Source of the DNA: Selaginella moellendorffii
Taxonomy: Eukaryota > Streptophyta > Lycopodiopsida > Selaginellales > Selaginellaceae
Assembly: GCF_000143415.4 (NCBI RefSeq)
Contig: NW_003314285.1
Coordinates: 1,678,966-1,742,965 of the forward strand
Direction of reading: 5' to 3'
DNA length: 64,000 nt
Position numbers and translations under genes: made by a program
Notes under the pieces: generated by a model
What the model was told of the DNA's origin: nothing
What the model saw: the letters and a program-made list of their open reading frames with translations, nothing else
Databases searched by the model: none
Part shown: positions 27,790 through 40,990 of the stretch, one piece after another
Position numbering within the stretch: position 1 is the stretch's first letter
Layout of the letters: every line of letters begins with the position of its first letter

Positions 27790-30720
27790 ACTCTCCTTTC
27801 CTTCTTTACTTTTCTTTGCTTTTACCTTTTTTTTTTTGTCTCTTCTAGGATGTGATCCCAAAGGTGGAGCAAGCATAAGCCTGAATTTTCACCTCGAGGT
27901 TGCAACAATTCCTCTTTGTCTAGAACTTTATGCATTTTCCAATTTGTTCCTTAAGGTTCCTAGGTTTTCACTACATCATTCTCCATCACTCACAGCCATC
28001 ATCTATTCATCTCTCTACTTTCTCTACCATAGTTTTGTACTTGATACAATTGCTTGCTCACTTTCCAATTGCTTTTCATGCCATGCACACACAATCTTAA
28101 GGATCCCATTACATCACTATCTTCAGCATCAATAGACATGGTAAATGAATCAAGCATCAGTAAAATCTGATACACAAACTCAAGATATGGCACGAACTCT
28201 CATGATGCAACGATTTTGGGCAAATCTAAGACACTTAACTGTTGGTTTTTGAGAGCTAGTTGGACCTAATATGCACAAGAGACTAGGCATTACCATGGGT
28301 GGATGTTTTTTCTTGATCCCAATGATTTGTTCTAGCACAAGTAGTGATCCATGCAAGCACTAGCACAGATTGTGAGTGTTTTCTTCTTCCACTAGCACAT
28401 GAACTGCAGGCCACTTTGACAGGTATCAGAGGCTGAAAAATCCCCTCCACTACCACTACATTACAATCAAACATTATATTCACCCATAGTCCATTTCTTT
28501 AGCCATCATCTTCCTTCACTCCAGCAATTACCATCCCCAAGCAATACATTCACTCTACCACCCTATATCCTTGGAACTCGGCCATGCTGGAGGAATTTTC
28601 CAGAGGTGAGGGCACCTTGAGGTGGAATTCCAAGTAAGTGATTCTCCTCCATTTGGTTTTATGTATCTTCATTGATCCCTTTCTTTTTTTACTTAATTTT
28701 CCACATTTTATACTTTGCTTTGGGTTGAGTGTCAAGTTCCCACTTCAAGTTTCCCCTCCGTGGTTTTCCTTTGAACCCAGAACTTCTCACTTCCTCCTGT
28801 TCTCTTTTCTTTCTTTTTCATTTATATTTTCTCACTTCTTCTTGCATTAGTGTTAGCATAATGTATCACATTGTAGTGGTTGTGGGTTTCTTGTATGCAA
28901 TAGAGTCTGATGTGATCAATTATTTGTTAGTATATACATAAGTGAAATCCCTAAAATATTCCACTATCAGAATAATCTAGAGGTGTGAGGGATATGGGGT
29001 GGCTAAGGTTATGAAAGGGGGAGTTCACACAAGAGATTTTGAGTTACACTTGAGTGAAATGGAATCATGTGTTTTTCCCCATATTGAAGGGCTTCCCCCT
29101 CAACAACATATACAGAAACAACTTAGTTTATAATTGACTTTGTTTACGACTTTGGTCTCGAGATTTGATGGTTTCTTCTGTTTTGGTTATTGATTGTGTG
29201 GAATGGGATGAGAGCATTAAGTAGCTAGAGAAGCTATTGCAAAATTGAAGTTGTCTATATGCAAGAATTCTAATAATAGTAACATTCACTATAACTTGAG
29301 ACATATGAGGATTTCTTTCTTAAGGGGTTTTTCATGTCTAGCTGCTAGTATCATCAAAATTTCTTGTATATTCTTAAAAATATATATTACTTTTTATATA
29401 ATTTAAAATATATAAAGGTATTTTAAATAATAAAATTCTAATATTTCAATATTTTTATTTAATTAATTTTAATTAATTTTTTAATTTCAATATTTAAAAA
29501 TAAAATAAAATATATATTAAAAATAAATAAAAATTAAAGCTTTTGCATATTCCAAAGTATAGATTGAATCTTTAGTTATAAATAATTGTAGAAATACTCT
29601 CTTTTTTGCCTTAATCATAAAAGTTCTTATAGCCATATGCAAATAATTTAGTATCATATAGTTAATAGCTCATCTCAACATTGAAGGATTTACACTTTAA
29701 CAAATAAGCAATATAAGATATATGTGGTGGGAACTTTGTCATATATTTATTGTGGGGGTGGTGTGTGTTTAACCTCGAGAAAGCTCACCAAGATTATAAA
29801 ACATCTATACCTAAATAGTTACTAAAGTCTAATCTCATTAATAATTTTTATTTAAATCCTCCTACATGCCTATTTATTATCTAGAGATAAATCCCTTTAT
29901 CTTACTATTTCTGTAAGTTGTCATTATCCCATTTCTTTCAGTGTTAGAGAAATGTGATCTTGCTCTTGAAGCTTTATCCCACCCTAAGAATTCTGCTCTA
30001 GAAATTGGTAGAAAAATAGTAAGGAAAGGATATAAAAAAATTAAACTAAATTTTATAATTACATAAATTTTATCTAAGGTTTCTAAAATTATAATTTAAG
30101 ATCTGTATAATTAGTAATTTATATTTTAAAATAAACTCAGATATTTTTATTGTTAAACCCCAAAACCTCTTAAATTAAACACACTCTAAATATTTAACAA
30201 ACCTTAATAAAAGAGTGTTTTTCCCATATCAAGTAGTTCATTTTTATTTAGGACTGAGTTCTTAATAATAAAGAGTGTTAGGTGGTGTTCATTAACTTAT
30301 TTGAACTCTTTGATACTATGAATAAAAAAAGGCATTGCAAGGCTTATAATGTTGCTATAAACATCAATTTTAGCCATTATGTGCCACTAGAGTTAGAATT
30401 CCACATTACATAAGAAATTTTATATATGGCATTATTTTTCATGGCATTCATGTTAATGTATGCCCATAAAATTTTACATATAAATATTATTTTTTAGTGT
30501 TAATAATATTATTTTAAAGTTATATTAGATAATATGGCATTGATGAAGATGTTCTATATGTTATTATATGAACTTTTATAAATGAAATTAAAAGAAATCT
30601 TTCAATTACATAAAGTTTTTTATAGTAATATAGTTATTGGATATAAAAATAAATACATCTTATTATTAAATATGGTGTTTATATATATCACATAGTTGAG
30701 GAGAAAAGGAGTCTAAAAAA
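27790..30720. other. Long AT-rich spacer, no recognisable gene
   Basis: Frames up to about 100 codons occur (for example 27836-28135) but lack recognisable domains or consistent codon use. 29380-29560 is almost pure A/T. Near 30631, GTTATTGGATAT resembles a stretch of the lectin gene copy 2 (52614-52625); it is too short to call. Confidence 0.4.
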
Positions 30721-30723
30721 ATA

Positions 30724-32344
30724 TGTGAGACACAAATCCCTAAGCCCCAAAGTGGAGCTAAAAGGGTGCCACGTGGTAGTGGCCAAAGCAAAAGCCAAAC
30801 AAACGTAACACATTTAGACTAAAAGGCTCCAACTTGAAAGGTTGAGAGTGGGAGTGGAACTCCCAACGGAGTGCTCAAGAAATGAGCATGAAGTGAGCAA
30901 TAAAGGAGTCTGAGATGGCATCCGAAATGGAGTTCGAGATGGACCTGAGATAAAGTCCGAGATGGACCGAGATGGAGTCTGAAATGGAGTCCGAGATGGA
31001 GTCCGAGATGGACCCGAGATGGAGTCCGAGATGGACTCGAGATGGAGTCCGAGATGGACCCGAGATGGAGTCCAAGATGGAGTCTGAGATGGAGTTCAAG
31101 ATGGACCAAGATGGTGTCCGAAATGGAGTCCGAGATAGACCTGAGATGGAGTCCGAGATGGACCGAGATGGGGTCCGAGATGGAGTCTGAGATGGACCCG
31201 AGATGGAGTCCGAAATGGACCCGAGATGGAATATGAGATGGAATCCGAGAAGGACCCGAGATGGAGTCTGAAGTCGAGACCGAGACCGGGACCGAGACCG
31301 AGACCAAGGCCGAGGCCGAGACCGAGCCCGAGTCCGAGTCCAAGTCCGAGTCCGAGTCTGAGTCTGAGTTTGAGTCTGAGAGGGTGAAATCCCAAAGTGT
31401 TCGTCTCCCAGACCCTGGGGGGTTTGGTAAGCTCCAAAAGTATAGTAGGGGGAGGACTCAAGTGGAGCCAGTTTGGCCTAGGAAGGCTGTGCCCAGGTGT
31501 TGGGAGACGGGATAACCACTGGGAGGTCCAAGGCTAGAGTGAATATGGATTATTAAGTGGGGTAGCTTGGTGAAGTGTTCAAGAGCCAGCTTTAGTTCCC
31601 CCAGGAGATCAAATGGTCGATGCCCCCAGTCCAAGTGTGGGTGGCACTACCTACTTGGATACCTGGCATGGCTCAATGGAACCTCGCTCTAAGCCTATGG
31701 CTAAAGCACCAAAAGGCAGAAGGTGGGGAGAGTACCCATGAGGCTTGCGTAAGGCCATGGTGTTCCGAAATGTTGTCCCAAAGTCCCAGACTATGGAAAG
31801 GAAGAGTGGACCTTTGGTGTAGTGACTAATGATACAATCATGTGGTGAGGAAGTCCTAGAAAACAGTGGGACTTAGTGGTCGGGCCTATGGGCCCTATCC
31901 CAGTGGCAGTGTTGGCGAACACGGCTATGGGCAGAAAAGAGACTTGGTGGGGATTATAAAAAGGATATTGTGGAAGGCTGTTCCCTATGTCTGCAGACAT
32001 CTTAAGGATGCTAAGGAGTGGATCTTGGATGGTCACTATTGGATGGATGGCCTAGTCCTTGAGAGATGGGACTGTGATGTAGGTGGTGTTAGACCACCGG
32101 TGTGACCAATGTGAAGGGGCATGGCCTTAGCTTAATAGGCTAGTATGTCGGTGGTACGGTCTTGGGACCGGGCACGTGGAGCACTTGGACTAAGTGCAAT
32201 GGATGAGTGGCATGGATGCCATTCTCAGGGCTAGCAAGTCCTAAGTCCTAAATTGGACTTAAGGAGGTTGTGAATAAGACTCCTCCAAGTGGTCGGAGGT
32301 GTGGTTAAGTGACTAAATTAGAGTGGAAAAATTAGTCGCTTACA
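30724..32344 (+). repeat. 5' LTR of the non-autonomous element
   Basis: 1621 bp, TG...CA termini. It contains a GAGTCCGAGATGGA array at about 30910-31385. Confidence 0.87.
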
Positions 32345-32346
32345 AC

Positions 32347-32359
32347 TTGGTATCGGAGT
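32347..32359 (+). promoter_or_regulatory. Primer-binding site (initiator tRNA-Met type)
   Basis: TTGGTATCGGAG lies two bases after the 5' LTR end. The usual plant PBS, complementary to the 3' end of initiator tRNA-Met, is TGGTATCAGAGC; one A-to-G change in the core is visible. Confidence 0.75.
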
Positions 32360-34156
32360 TGTTCCTTAGTCCGAATTTTATTGGTGCTCAAGTATATCAC
32401 CACTGGTGTTGGCATTGGAAGGTCCTAGAAGTGGGCCTATTTGTGAGGAGTAGCAAGTCGGGAAAACATGGCTCTTCACTATAGTTTATGTGTGAACTGT
32501 TAGGTGAGGTGGTGGATAGAAAAGGGCCAATAATGGAACGACTTTGGGATCTTGGGAACAGTATAAGGTTTTCCTCAAAGAGTTGAGGATGTGATCTAAA
32601 TGAACATTTGACTCAGCAAATTGGCTAATGTAGTTGTGGTAAACAACTATAGTTGGGATCACGGGAAAAATAAAGACTCCGAAACCATAAAAGAGTCACA
32701 AGATTATCCTCATATAGTTAAGGTTGGTGCTCATGAATTTGAGACCAAAATTAATGACTGTGGAAAGTCAAATACGGAAAAGGACACAAGTCTTTGAAAT
32801 GGTAGCCAAGGCTACCCTTGATAAATGTTGGAACAACCTAAGGAATTAGGGGTGTACTTAGAAGATGAGTTGGTATTCTCATCACATGGACAAGTAGTCC
32901 AAAGGGGCAAAGGTTGCCCCAGGGAACAACATCAAGTGTTGGAGGTGACATTTGCAAAGAAGGGTTCTTGGGGGTAGGACATGAATACAGGAAGTGGTAT
33001 TCCGAAAAGCTAGCACCTCAAATAGGACATTATGGGTCATTAGATTTTAAAGTCCAAAAATGCTAGATGACTCAAGTAGAGTCAAGGAATTGGTCCTAAG
33101 GGATTGCTAAAAGCATTTAGACTGAGGTGTGTTGTGCCCCACAAAGGTTGAGAAGGATCATAGGATCCAAGTATGAGAATAGTGAGTATCTCATCGATGG
33201 CGAAATGGGCCATACTAAAGTTGTGGAGAAGGTGTTCCCAGAAGAAAACAACTTTGACACAAAGTTGTGAATAAACTCTATGATGCAATGCTAATGAATA
33301 GTTGGCATGAGAAAAAACTGTATTGGTCTTGGCAAAGACCTAAACATAAGTAACAAGTGTCATAAAGGTAAGTCTGTGGAGCCGATGGTGTGGAGACACC
33401 AAATGTGCCAAGGCGTGATGCTTTAAGGTGAGTTGGTGGGTTCACGAGAACCCCTTCCCAAAGGAATTCTAATGGAAATGGAAATAGCATAGCCTAAATT
33501 AGAAGGCATGCAGTTGGAGTGTGGTGACCCAGATAATGATGGAGGTGTGGAAGCACTAGCAATGAGTTGTAGGACTTGACAACTATAAGGCAACTAAGCA
33601 AAAGGTGCAAAATAATCAGTTAAACTGGTAGCAGGTAGCTACTTGTTAGAAATCCCCCAATTCTTGCCACATTCCTGACTCTTGCCGGATTCCTAACCTG
33701 TAGACCATATTCTTGACTCTCGAGACACTTCCCTATTCCTGACTCTTGAGACACTTCCCTATTTCTGACTCTCGAGACACTTCCCTATTCCTGACTCTTT
33801 GATTTCCCATACGATTCCTGAGTGTCGAGCCACATTCCTGATGATGATGTGGCGCCTCCTCGACCTCAGCTATATTTAGGCTATCCTTGATCCAAAAGTG
33901 GTGGAGCTTCATCGGCCTATAGTATATATAGGTTAGCCTTGTTCCATTTCTCCACAATCTAAATCAATGCCAGTCTAAGGCCTTTTTTTCGTTTCCACTA
34001 GTTTTTCTCTTTGTCTTTTGCATTTTCTAGTCTTGATCTTGTTGGGGGTCTTGACAGTTTGATTCAGATTGTGTTTTTTCGTTTTTTACTTTAGCTCGTT
34101 TTGATTGTTTGACTGCCTTTGCCTTTTTTCCCCCTTTTTTTCTTTTTTCTTTGCCG

Positions 34157-35128
34157 ATGGAGTCTCCAAGCCATCCTGATTTCTTTGCCAAAGTCCTTGC
34201 AAAAATCCAGTCTGAGAATACCAAGCTGAAGGCAACCCTTCTTCGCATGCAGTAGGAGCTTGCTTCACTTTCAGCTCAAGGATCCAGCAAAGTTCCTGAA
34301 CCAAAGGTGAGTTTCCCGGCAAAATTTTCAGGCAAGCTTTCGGAGCTTCACGGATTTCTGAACCAGATGAAGCTGATCTTCGCACTTCAACATCAGCAGT
34401 ACCCCACTCCCGAGTCTCAAATTGGCGCGATTGAGACGTTGCTCTAAGGTGTAGCCTTGTCATGGTTTTCTCCTCTCCTAGAGAAGAGCATGAAAGGGGT
34501 TGTGGTTCCGGAGCTAATGGATCTTTAATTGTTCAAAGAGAAGCTCGAAGCATGTTTTGGCGAGACGGATCAGGTTCGGGCTGCCACCACAAAGATGAGA
34601 CGTCTCTCTCAGAGGTCTCATCTTGCCTCGATCTATGCTGCAGAGTTCCAACTCTTTACCTTGGACACTCAGTGGGATGAGCGGGCCTTGATTGATCAAT
34701 TTCGTTTCGGCCTCAACAATGGTGTCAAGGATTTGTTGCTCACCATGGAGGATCCTATAGACTTGTCGGACGCCATCAACAAACCTGTTCAATGTGACAA
34801 TCGTCTCTTTGAACGTCGTCAGGAAAGTCGCCACGCTGCCTTTTTCCCGTCCTAGACTTAGGAATCCTAGCTTGAGTCTTTGGGGCATACTCCTGAACAT
34901 ACTGCTCTGGTCCCGATGGATATTTCTGGTACTCCCCGACTCATCAAAGGGAAGTTGAGTCCTGCTGAAAAGCAATGTCAGATATCTCATAATCTTTGCC
35001 TCTACTGTGCTGATCCTAATCACAAAGCAACTGTGTGTCCCAAGAAGCCTCCGCGATTGCTTGAGTTCACTCTGCCTCAAAGTCCAACTTTGTTGCAGTC
35101 GGGAAACGACTCTATCCAAACAGAGTAG
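34157..35128 (+). pseudogene. Chromovirus gag, broken
   Basis: From ATG 34157 a gag-like coding path has in-frame stops near 34255, 34445 and 34525 and further breaks near 34855. It includes the capsid-like FSGKLSELHGFLNQMKLIF and ends with a CCHC zinc knuckle, CLYCADPNHKATVC (C-x2-C-x4-H-x4-C). Confidence 0.75.
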
Positions 35129-35259
35129 GAGCTGTTTGTTTGGACTCCCCGAATAAAAGTCACTTTTCTTCTTTATCAAGCTCTTCACCACCTTTCATCA
35201 AAGCCACCACCAATTCCCACAACTTTCGCGTCCCATGTCTCCTTTTTTTCACCTGACAA

Positions 35260-38200
35260 TCAGGACTTAAGGCTTTGGCGCTATTGGACTCGGGTGCAAC
35301 TTTCTGCTTCATGGATGCGGACTTTTCTGCTTGACATCACGTTCCTCTTTCTCCTACCATACGGGATTTGAGGGTTGAAGGCATCGGCGGGCATTTTGTG
35401 TCTCCATCTTCTGGACTTAGGGAAACATTGCCTATTCGAGTACACATCGGGTCCACCATCACCGATATCGCCTTCAACATCATCAACAGCAAGTCCTCCT
35501 TTGTGGTGCTCAGCCTTCCTTGGTTCCAACTACATCAGCCTTTGATCTGTTGGAAGGAGTTACAGCTCGTCTCTCCCACATCACCATCTCCCATGGCTTC
35601 CCTTGCTATTCATCGAGTTCGAATCTGGAAAAGTTCCCTAAACTCAAATCGGGGTTCTGTTCCTGACTCTATGATGTTTTCACCCTCTTCTTTTTCCTCT
35701 CTTCCATCTTACACTGGACAGTATCCTCGTCTCACCATTCCATTTAGTTGTACACCGCCTCCTATCTCCACAATCACTATGAAAGGACTCCTTCATGAAG
35801 AACTTATTTTCCTTTTTGCTTTGCATGTTTTTCTTGTCAGTCTTCCTGAAAAGTATCATGATTTTGGGGATGTGTTTGACAAAAAAAAAGCTAGTGTATT
35901 GCCTGTTCATCGGCCTTATGACTATCCCATTGATTTACAGGAAGGAGCGTCACCTCCGTGGGGGCTATCTACAAGTTATCCCCGTTCGAGCTTAAGGCCC
36001 TCAAAGAGTACGTGGAGGAGAACCTTGCCTCGGGGCACATTCAGCATTCGCAGTCCCCGGCTGGAGTGCCTATCTTCTTTGTCAAGAAGAAGGATAGGAG
36101 TTTGCAGCTAGTCATCGACTACCGAGGTTTGAATAAGGTGACTATTCAAAACTGTTATCCGCTACCCCTTATCTCGGACCTGTTGGAATGCCTCAGTGGT
36201 GCCCGCTTCTTCACCAAGATCGACCTCTATGGAGCATACAACCTGATCCGGATCTGGCCTAGTGATGAATGGAAGACTGCATTCCGAACCCGCTATGGCC
36301 ACTTCGAGTACATTGTCATGCCATTTGGCTTGACAAATGCTCCAATAGTTTTCCAACACATGGCGAATGACGTCTTTCAAGAGTTTCTTGATCAGATGGT
36401 GATCGTCTACCTCGATGACATCCTCATCTACTCAAAAACTCAAAAGGAGCACGACGAGCATGTGCACAAGGTGCTGGCAAAGCTGCGGGAACACGGCATA
36501 TACGCGAAGCTTGAGAAATGTTCCTTCGATCAAGAGTCTATGGAGTTCCTTGGGTACATTGTCACTCCTGAGGGTATCACAATGGATCCTACCAAAGTCA
36601 AATGGGAGCCTCCACAATCAATGTCGGATGTTCAAGTTTTTCTTAGCTTCGCCAACTTCTACCACAAATTCATTGATCACTACTCTGACATTGTCCTTCC
36701 TCTCATGCATCTCACTCGCAAAGATGTTCCCTTCTCTAGGTCTGCTGCTGCTCAGCAGGCCTTCGACACACTCAAGGCGGCCTTCAGTTTTGCTTCCGTC
36801 TTGATCCACCCTGATCCCTCACAACCTTTCTTCATCGAGGCTGACGCCTCCGACTTTGCCACCGGTGTTGTGCTGTTTCAACTCGAAGCTGATCAAGAAT
36901 TTCATCCGGTTGCTTTCCATTCTCAGAAACTCCAGCCTACGGAGATCAATTACGAAATCCACGACAAGGAGCTCCTCGCCATTGTGGATTCCTTTAGAGA
37001 TTGGCATCGTTTTTTGGAGGGGGCGGGCCATCAAACAACAGTCTGGACAGATCAACAAAAATCTCGAGTATTTTGCCACTTCCCGAGTCATGAGCTATCG
37101 CCAGGCAAGGTGGGCACAATTCCTGAGTCGGTTTGACTTTGTTATCAAGTACAAACCTGGAAAGCTTCAAGGCCTTCCTAATGCTCTTTCAAGGCACTCC
37201 TATCTCAGTCTCAGGCCTGGTAATCCTGCCTTCGATCAACAGGATCAGGTTATCCTCAGTCCTGATCGGCTTCAAATTATGGCAATTTTCCTGGCCCCTC
37301 AGGACTCCTCCTTGATGGATGCGATCAGAAACGATCTTCAATCCGATTACCTCACCAGTGATATTTTCCCCCATCTTCAAGCTAGACACCCAATGACTCC
37401 CGACTGCTGGCGATTTGACGAGTTTGAGTTCTTAGATGGCTTGTTGTACCGTGGGGAGCAGCTTCGTTCTTGAAGGTGATGCTCGAAGGTTCGTCCTGAT
37501 GGCGTGCACCATGATAGCTCGACTGCTGGTCACTTCGGCATTGCAAAAACCTATGAGCTGGTTGCACAAGACTTTTGGTGGCCTCACATGGATGACTACA
37601 TCAAAGCTTTTGTTACCTCCTGTGACACTTGTGGTCAGAATAAGGTACCTCGCCACCTTCCTTCAGGTTTGCTTCATTCCCTCCCGGTCCCTTCAGGTCC
37701 TTGGGAATCCATCTCCATGGATTTCTTGAGTGATCTTCCGATTTCTGAAGGCTTCAATAGCATTTTAGTCATGGTGGATCGCTTCACAAAGATGGCACAT
37801 TTCCTGCCATGTACCAGGAGAATCCACCACAGAAACCTCCGGCCGGGGAGTGGGGCAACAAGCGGCGGAGAGGAACAACACCCACCACCACCACCACCAC
37901 CACCACCACCCATCATCATCCGACAACAGTCGCCGGGTTGCTGGTGAACAACGGAGGGTGGACGGAGCAGCGCAGGAGTTTTCGGGCGAGGACATGGCAA
38001 AACTGATATTCAGGGAAATTTACTGACTTCTTGGGATTCCTACAGATGTGGTTTCGGATTGGGGACCTCAATTCATCTCTCATTTCTGGCAACTGTTCTT
38101 ACAGCTACTTAGAATGAAGGCCAACCTCTCTTCGGTGTATCATCCTCAAACTGATGGATAGTTCGAGCGAACGATTCAGACGTTGGAACAATTCCTGAGG

Positions 38201-38910
38201 CCCTTCATCAATTATTATCAGGATGACTGGTTCAATATCCTTCCCCTTGCTGAGTTCTCCTATAACAACTCTGTTCACTCCTCTCTTCGAGTTTCCCCCT
38301 TCTTTGTGAACTCTGGCTGAAATCCCCAATTCAATCTCTCACTTCTTTCTCCATCCGAATCCTCTTGTTCAAATCCCCGCTCTGAGGCATTTGTCTCCAA
38401 GCTCCAGGAAATCCACAACTCCATCTCCTTCCACCTCCATCGTGCTCAGGAATCTCACAAAACATTTGCCAATGTCCATCGTCAGGATTGTCCCCCTTAC
38501 AATATCGGGGATAAAGTCTGGCTCCTCAGGCGAAATATCTCCACCACCAGGCCATATCCCAAATTCGATTTCAAATGCCTCGATCCTTTCCCTATCACTG
38601 CCATCATTAATCCTGTCACTTATCGCCTTGCACTTCCCTCCTCATATCAAATTCACCCTGTTTTTCACTCCTCTGTCCTTGAGCCTTATATTCCTAGTCC
38701 TATTCCAAATCGGGTCATTCCTCCACCTCCACCAGTGCAGCTCGAGGATGGGTCTGAGTACGAGGTTTAGGACATCCTTGATTCCAAGATCTCACGGTCT
38801 AAACTCTACTATCTGGTCGACTGGAAGGGTTATGGACCTGAAGAACGCACTTGGGAACCTACGGACAACCTGATTTATTCTCCTGACCTTGTTCAGGACT
38901 TCCATTGCCA
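35260..38910 (+). pseudogene. Chromovirus pol (PR-RT-RH-IN-chromodomain), broken
   Basis: Protease LLDSGATFCFM lies near 35285. The longest open stretch (35958-37136) carries reverse transcriptase with FFTKIDLYGAYN, MPFGLTNAP and YLDDILIYS, then RNase H with FIEADASDFATG. A frameshift follows near 37080. The integrase zinc finger (H...H...CDTCGQNK, about 37505-37640) and core (FVLP-like MDFLSDLP, YHPQTDG near 38140) come next. Last is a chromodomain (YYLVDWKGYGPEERTWEP, about 38800-38865). A 158-bp foreign insertion splits the integrase core at 37821. Confidence 0.85.
37821..37978. repeat. 158-bp insertion with (CAC)n tract in the integrase core
   Basis: A GC-rich block unlike the surrounding pol sequence interrupts the integrase between LPC and the downstream MAKLIFREIY segment. 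CAGGAG occurs at both edges (37815-37820 and 37973-37978), like a 6-bp target duplication. A CAC trinucleotide run occupies about 37880-37912. Confidence 0.55.
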
Positions 38911-39030
38911 CTATCCTTCTCGTCCCAGTCCTCATTCTTTTTCTCCATCTCTCATCCCTCGCCGCCCATCTCATCCTCCTCCTCGTTCTCATTCACGTCT
39001 TCGTTCCACTCATTCTTGAGGAGGGGGTGC

Positions 39031-39391
39031 TGTCAGGAATCCCCCAATTCTTGCCACATTCCTGACTCTCGCTGGATTCCTGACCTGCAGACCATATTCC
39101 TGACTCTCAAGACACTTCCCTATTCCTGACTCTCTGATTTCCCATATGATTCTTGAGTCTCAAGCCACATTCCTAATGATGATGTGGTGCCTCCTCAACC
39201 TCAGCTATATTTAGGCCGTCCTCGATCCATGAGTGGTGGAGTTTCATCGACCTATAGTATATATAGGTTAGCCTTGTTCCATTTCTCCACAATCTAAATC
39301 AACACCAGTCTAAGGCCTTTTCTTCGTTTCCACTAACTTTTCTCTTTGTCTTTTGCATTTTCCAGTCTTGATTTTGTTGGGGGTCTTGACA
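39031..39391 (+). repeat. 3' LTR of the nested chromovirus
   Basis: 361 bp. It lacks one tandem CTCGAGACACTTCCCTATTC unit present in the 5' LTR (413 bp), which explains most of the length difference. Confidence 0.8.
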
Positions 39392-40599
39392 CTACCCAAG
39401 ACTTCTTAATGGCATAAGGAAGTTAGATATACCTTTATGGGGGGATAAATTGTTTATGTGCCGATATAGTAAGTCAATGTCATAAAAGGGAATGTTCGTT
39501 GGCAAAGATGCCATCATTAGGACACCCAAACACTCTAGAACACTAGGAGGTGTTGTTTGATATCACGAGGGCAATAGATAAGGCCCAAGAGACTAAGTTC
39601 TTAGCGAATGATGAATTGAAGGTGCTATCCAAACGTCTAAAGTTGCGAAGACGGGAGAAGTTCGTCTACCCGAATTAGACAAAGCCAAAAATGGAATTTT
39701 GGCAAGGCTAGTGATGGGCATATAAAGGCCCATATGTAGCAACATTAATCTTGGTATGTGGGATTATAAGGTGACCATACCCAGATTGAGGAACCACTCC
39801 CTAAGCTATTGGGTAGGTTCATCCCCAAGAATACTTGCTAAGGCATGGTAAAAAGTGCAAAACCATTCTCCTATTTTGGAGATGAATAACCGAAGGAAAT
39901 GTGTGAGGCCAAAAGCAAGTAGTAAGGGGATAGAACCAAACCATAGGAATCGAAGAGTATAACCAAAGGTGGTTATATTAGTTGGGAGTAGAGAATCAAG
40001 TGGGCACTCGAGCATGTTGTTACTAGCAATCGTAGTGCCATGAAGAGTCTAAAGCATGGAATTGTCTATTAAAAAGCTTGCGAAAGGAAAAGCTTTAGCA
40101 AGCTAAGGGACAAAGTTCCTTCAAGGTTCCCAAAGATAATTCTAGGTAGTGTAGTACTTAAAAAGCCAAGTGTAAATGGTTCATAAAACACACAAAATTA
40201 GAGTGGCATAGCAAAAGTGTGGTCTTGAAACTTGCCATAAAGCAATGCTATCAAGGTTGGGGAAATAGTTCCCGAGTGTTCAAAAGGATAACTTTCAACA
40301 AAAGTTGATGGTTAAGGACTTTTACGCTTATGCATGAAACCATGTTACATTGGTTGAATGACTTGCTAAGCGAGAATGGCAAGTCAGGGGAATGAATCCC
40401 CTAGTTGAAGGTGCTAACTTCAAAAGGGGTGGCCCATGGGGCCAAACATGGAAGAGTCCATGCATGATCATAGACTTGTCAAGTGAGAGGACTTGGCAAT
40501 TTAGAGAGACTAGATTCCTAAGCTATGATTCGTAACGTGCTTTGGATATAAATTGGTGCACTGGCGCGGGGAGTCATGCCAAGCATCTAGGGTGATGCT

Positions 40600-40990
40600 G
40601 TCCGTAGATGCATATACGAAGGTTGGGTTCAAGTCCCAACCCTCTAGTGCTTGGGTTCGAGTCCCAAATCACTAGGGCGAAGTGATGATTTGGAATATGA
40701 GGACACTCATATTTCAGTGGTCATGGACTCTCAATGAGGAGATTGGCTTGGGCACACCACAAAGCGGGGGATGCCCCGGAGTCATGATGTACAGTTAGAT
40801 TGCTTAGAGTGAAAGTTCGGTATATCTAATTTGAATACTTTGGTGCAAAAGGCACCAAAGACGTGGTGAATGAGATGGGGACACTCAGTCTCAATTGCTA
40901 TGGATCCTTGGCTAGAAGGGCTAGCTTGGGCACACCACCAAGCGTGGGGGATGCCCCCGGGGTCATAGTCAACAATTTAAAAGGGTCTGA
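40600..40990 (+). repeat. Hairpin and tandem-repeat block inside the long-LTR element
   Basis: Two T-arm-like hairpins, GGTTGGGTTCAAGTCCCAACC split into a 7-bp stem and 7-base loop (about 40621-40641) and TTGGG-TTCGAGT-CCCAA (about 40653-40669), are followed by an approximately 175-bp-spaced duplication. Each copy of the duplication has a CTTGGGCACACCAC...AAGCG...GGGGATGCCCC core (about 40747-40782 and 40927-40962). Confidence 0.5.

Larger units (their letters stand above)
33644..39391 (+). mobile_element. Nested Ty3 chromovirus, defective
   Basis: The 5' LTR (33644-34056) and 3' LTR (39031-39391) begin TGTTAGAAATCC and TGTCAGGAATCC and both end TCTTGACA. A polypurine tract GAGGAGGGGG precedes the 3' LTR. 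Flanking CTACT and CTACC agree at four of five bases, a probable mutated target-site duplication. The coding order gag, protease, reverse transcriptase, RNase H, integrase, chromodomain identifies a Ty3 chromovirus. Many stops and frameshifts make it inactive. Confidence 0.88.

Noticed and set aside
34086-35191. Minus-strand frames across chromovirus gag
   Set aside because: Antisense to gag; no homology to any family and no promoter.
37880-37912. CRISPR-like or satellite array
   Set aside because: It is only a CAC trinucleotide run; no spaced direct repeats. No CRISPR is expected in plant nuclear DNA and none was seen.
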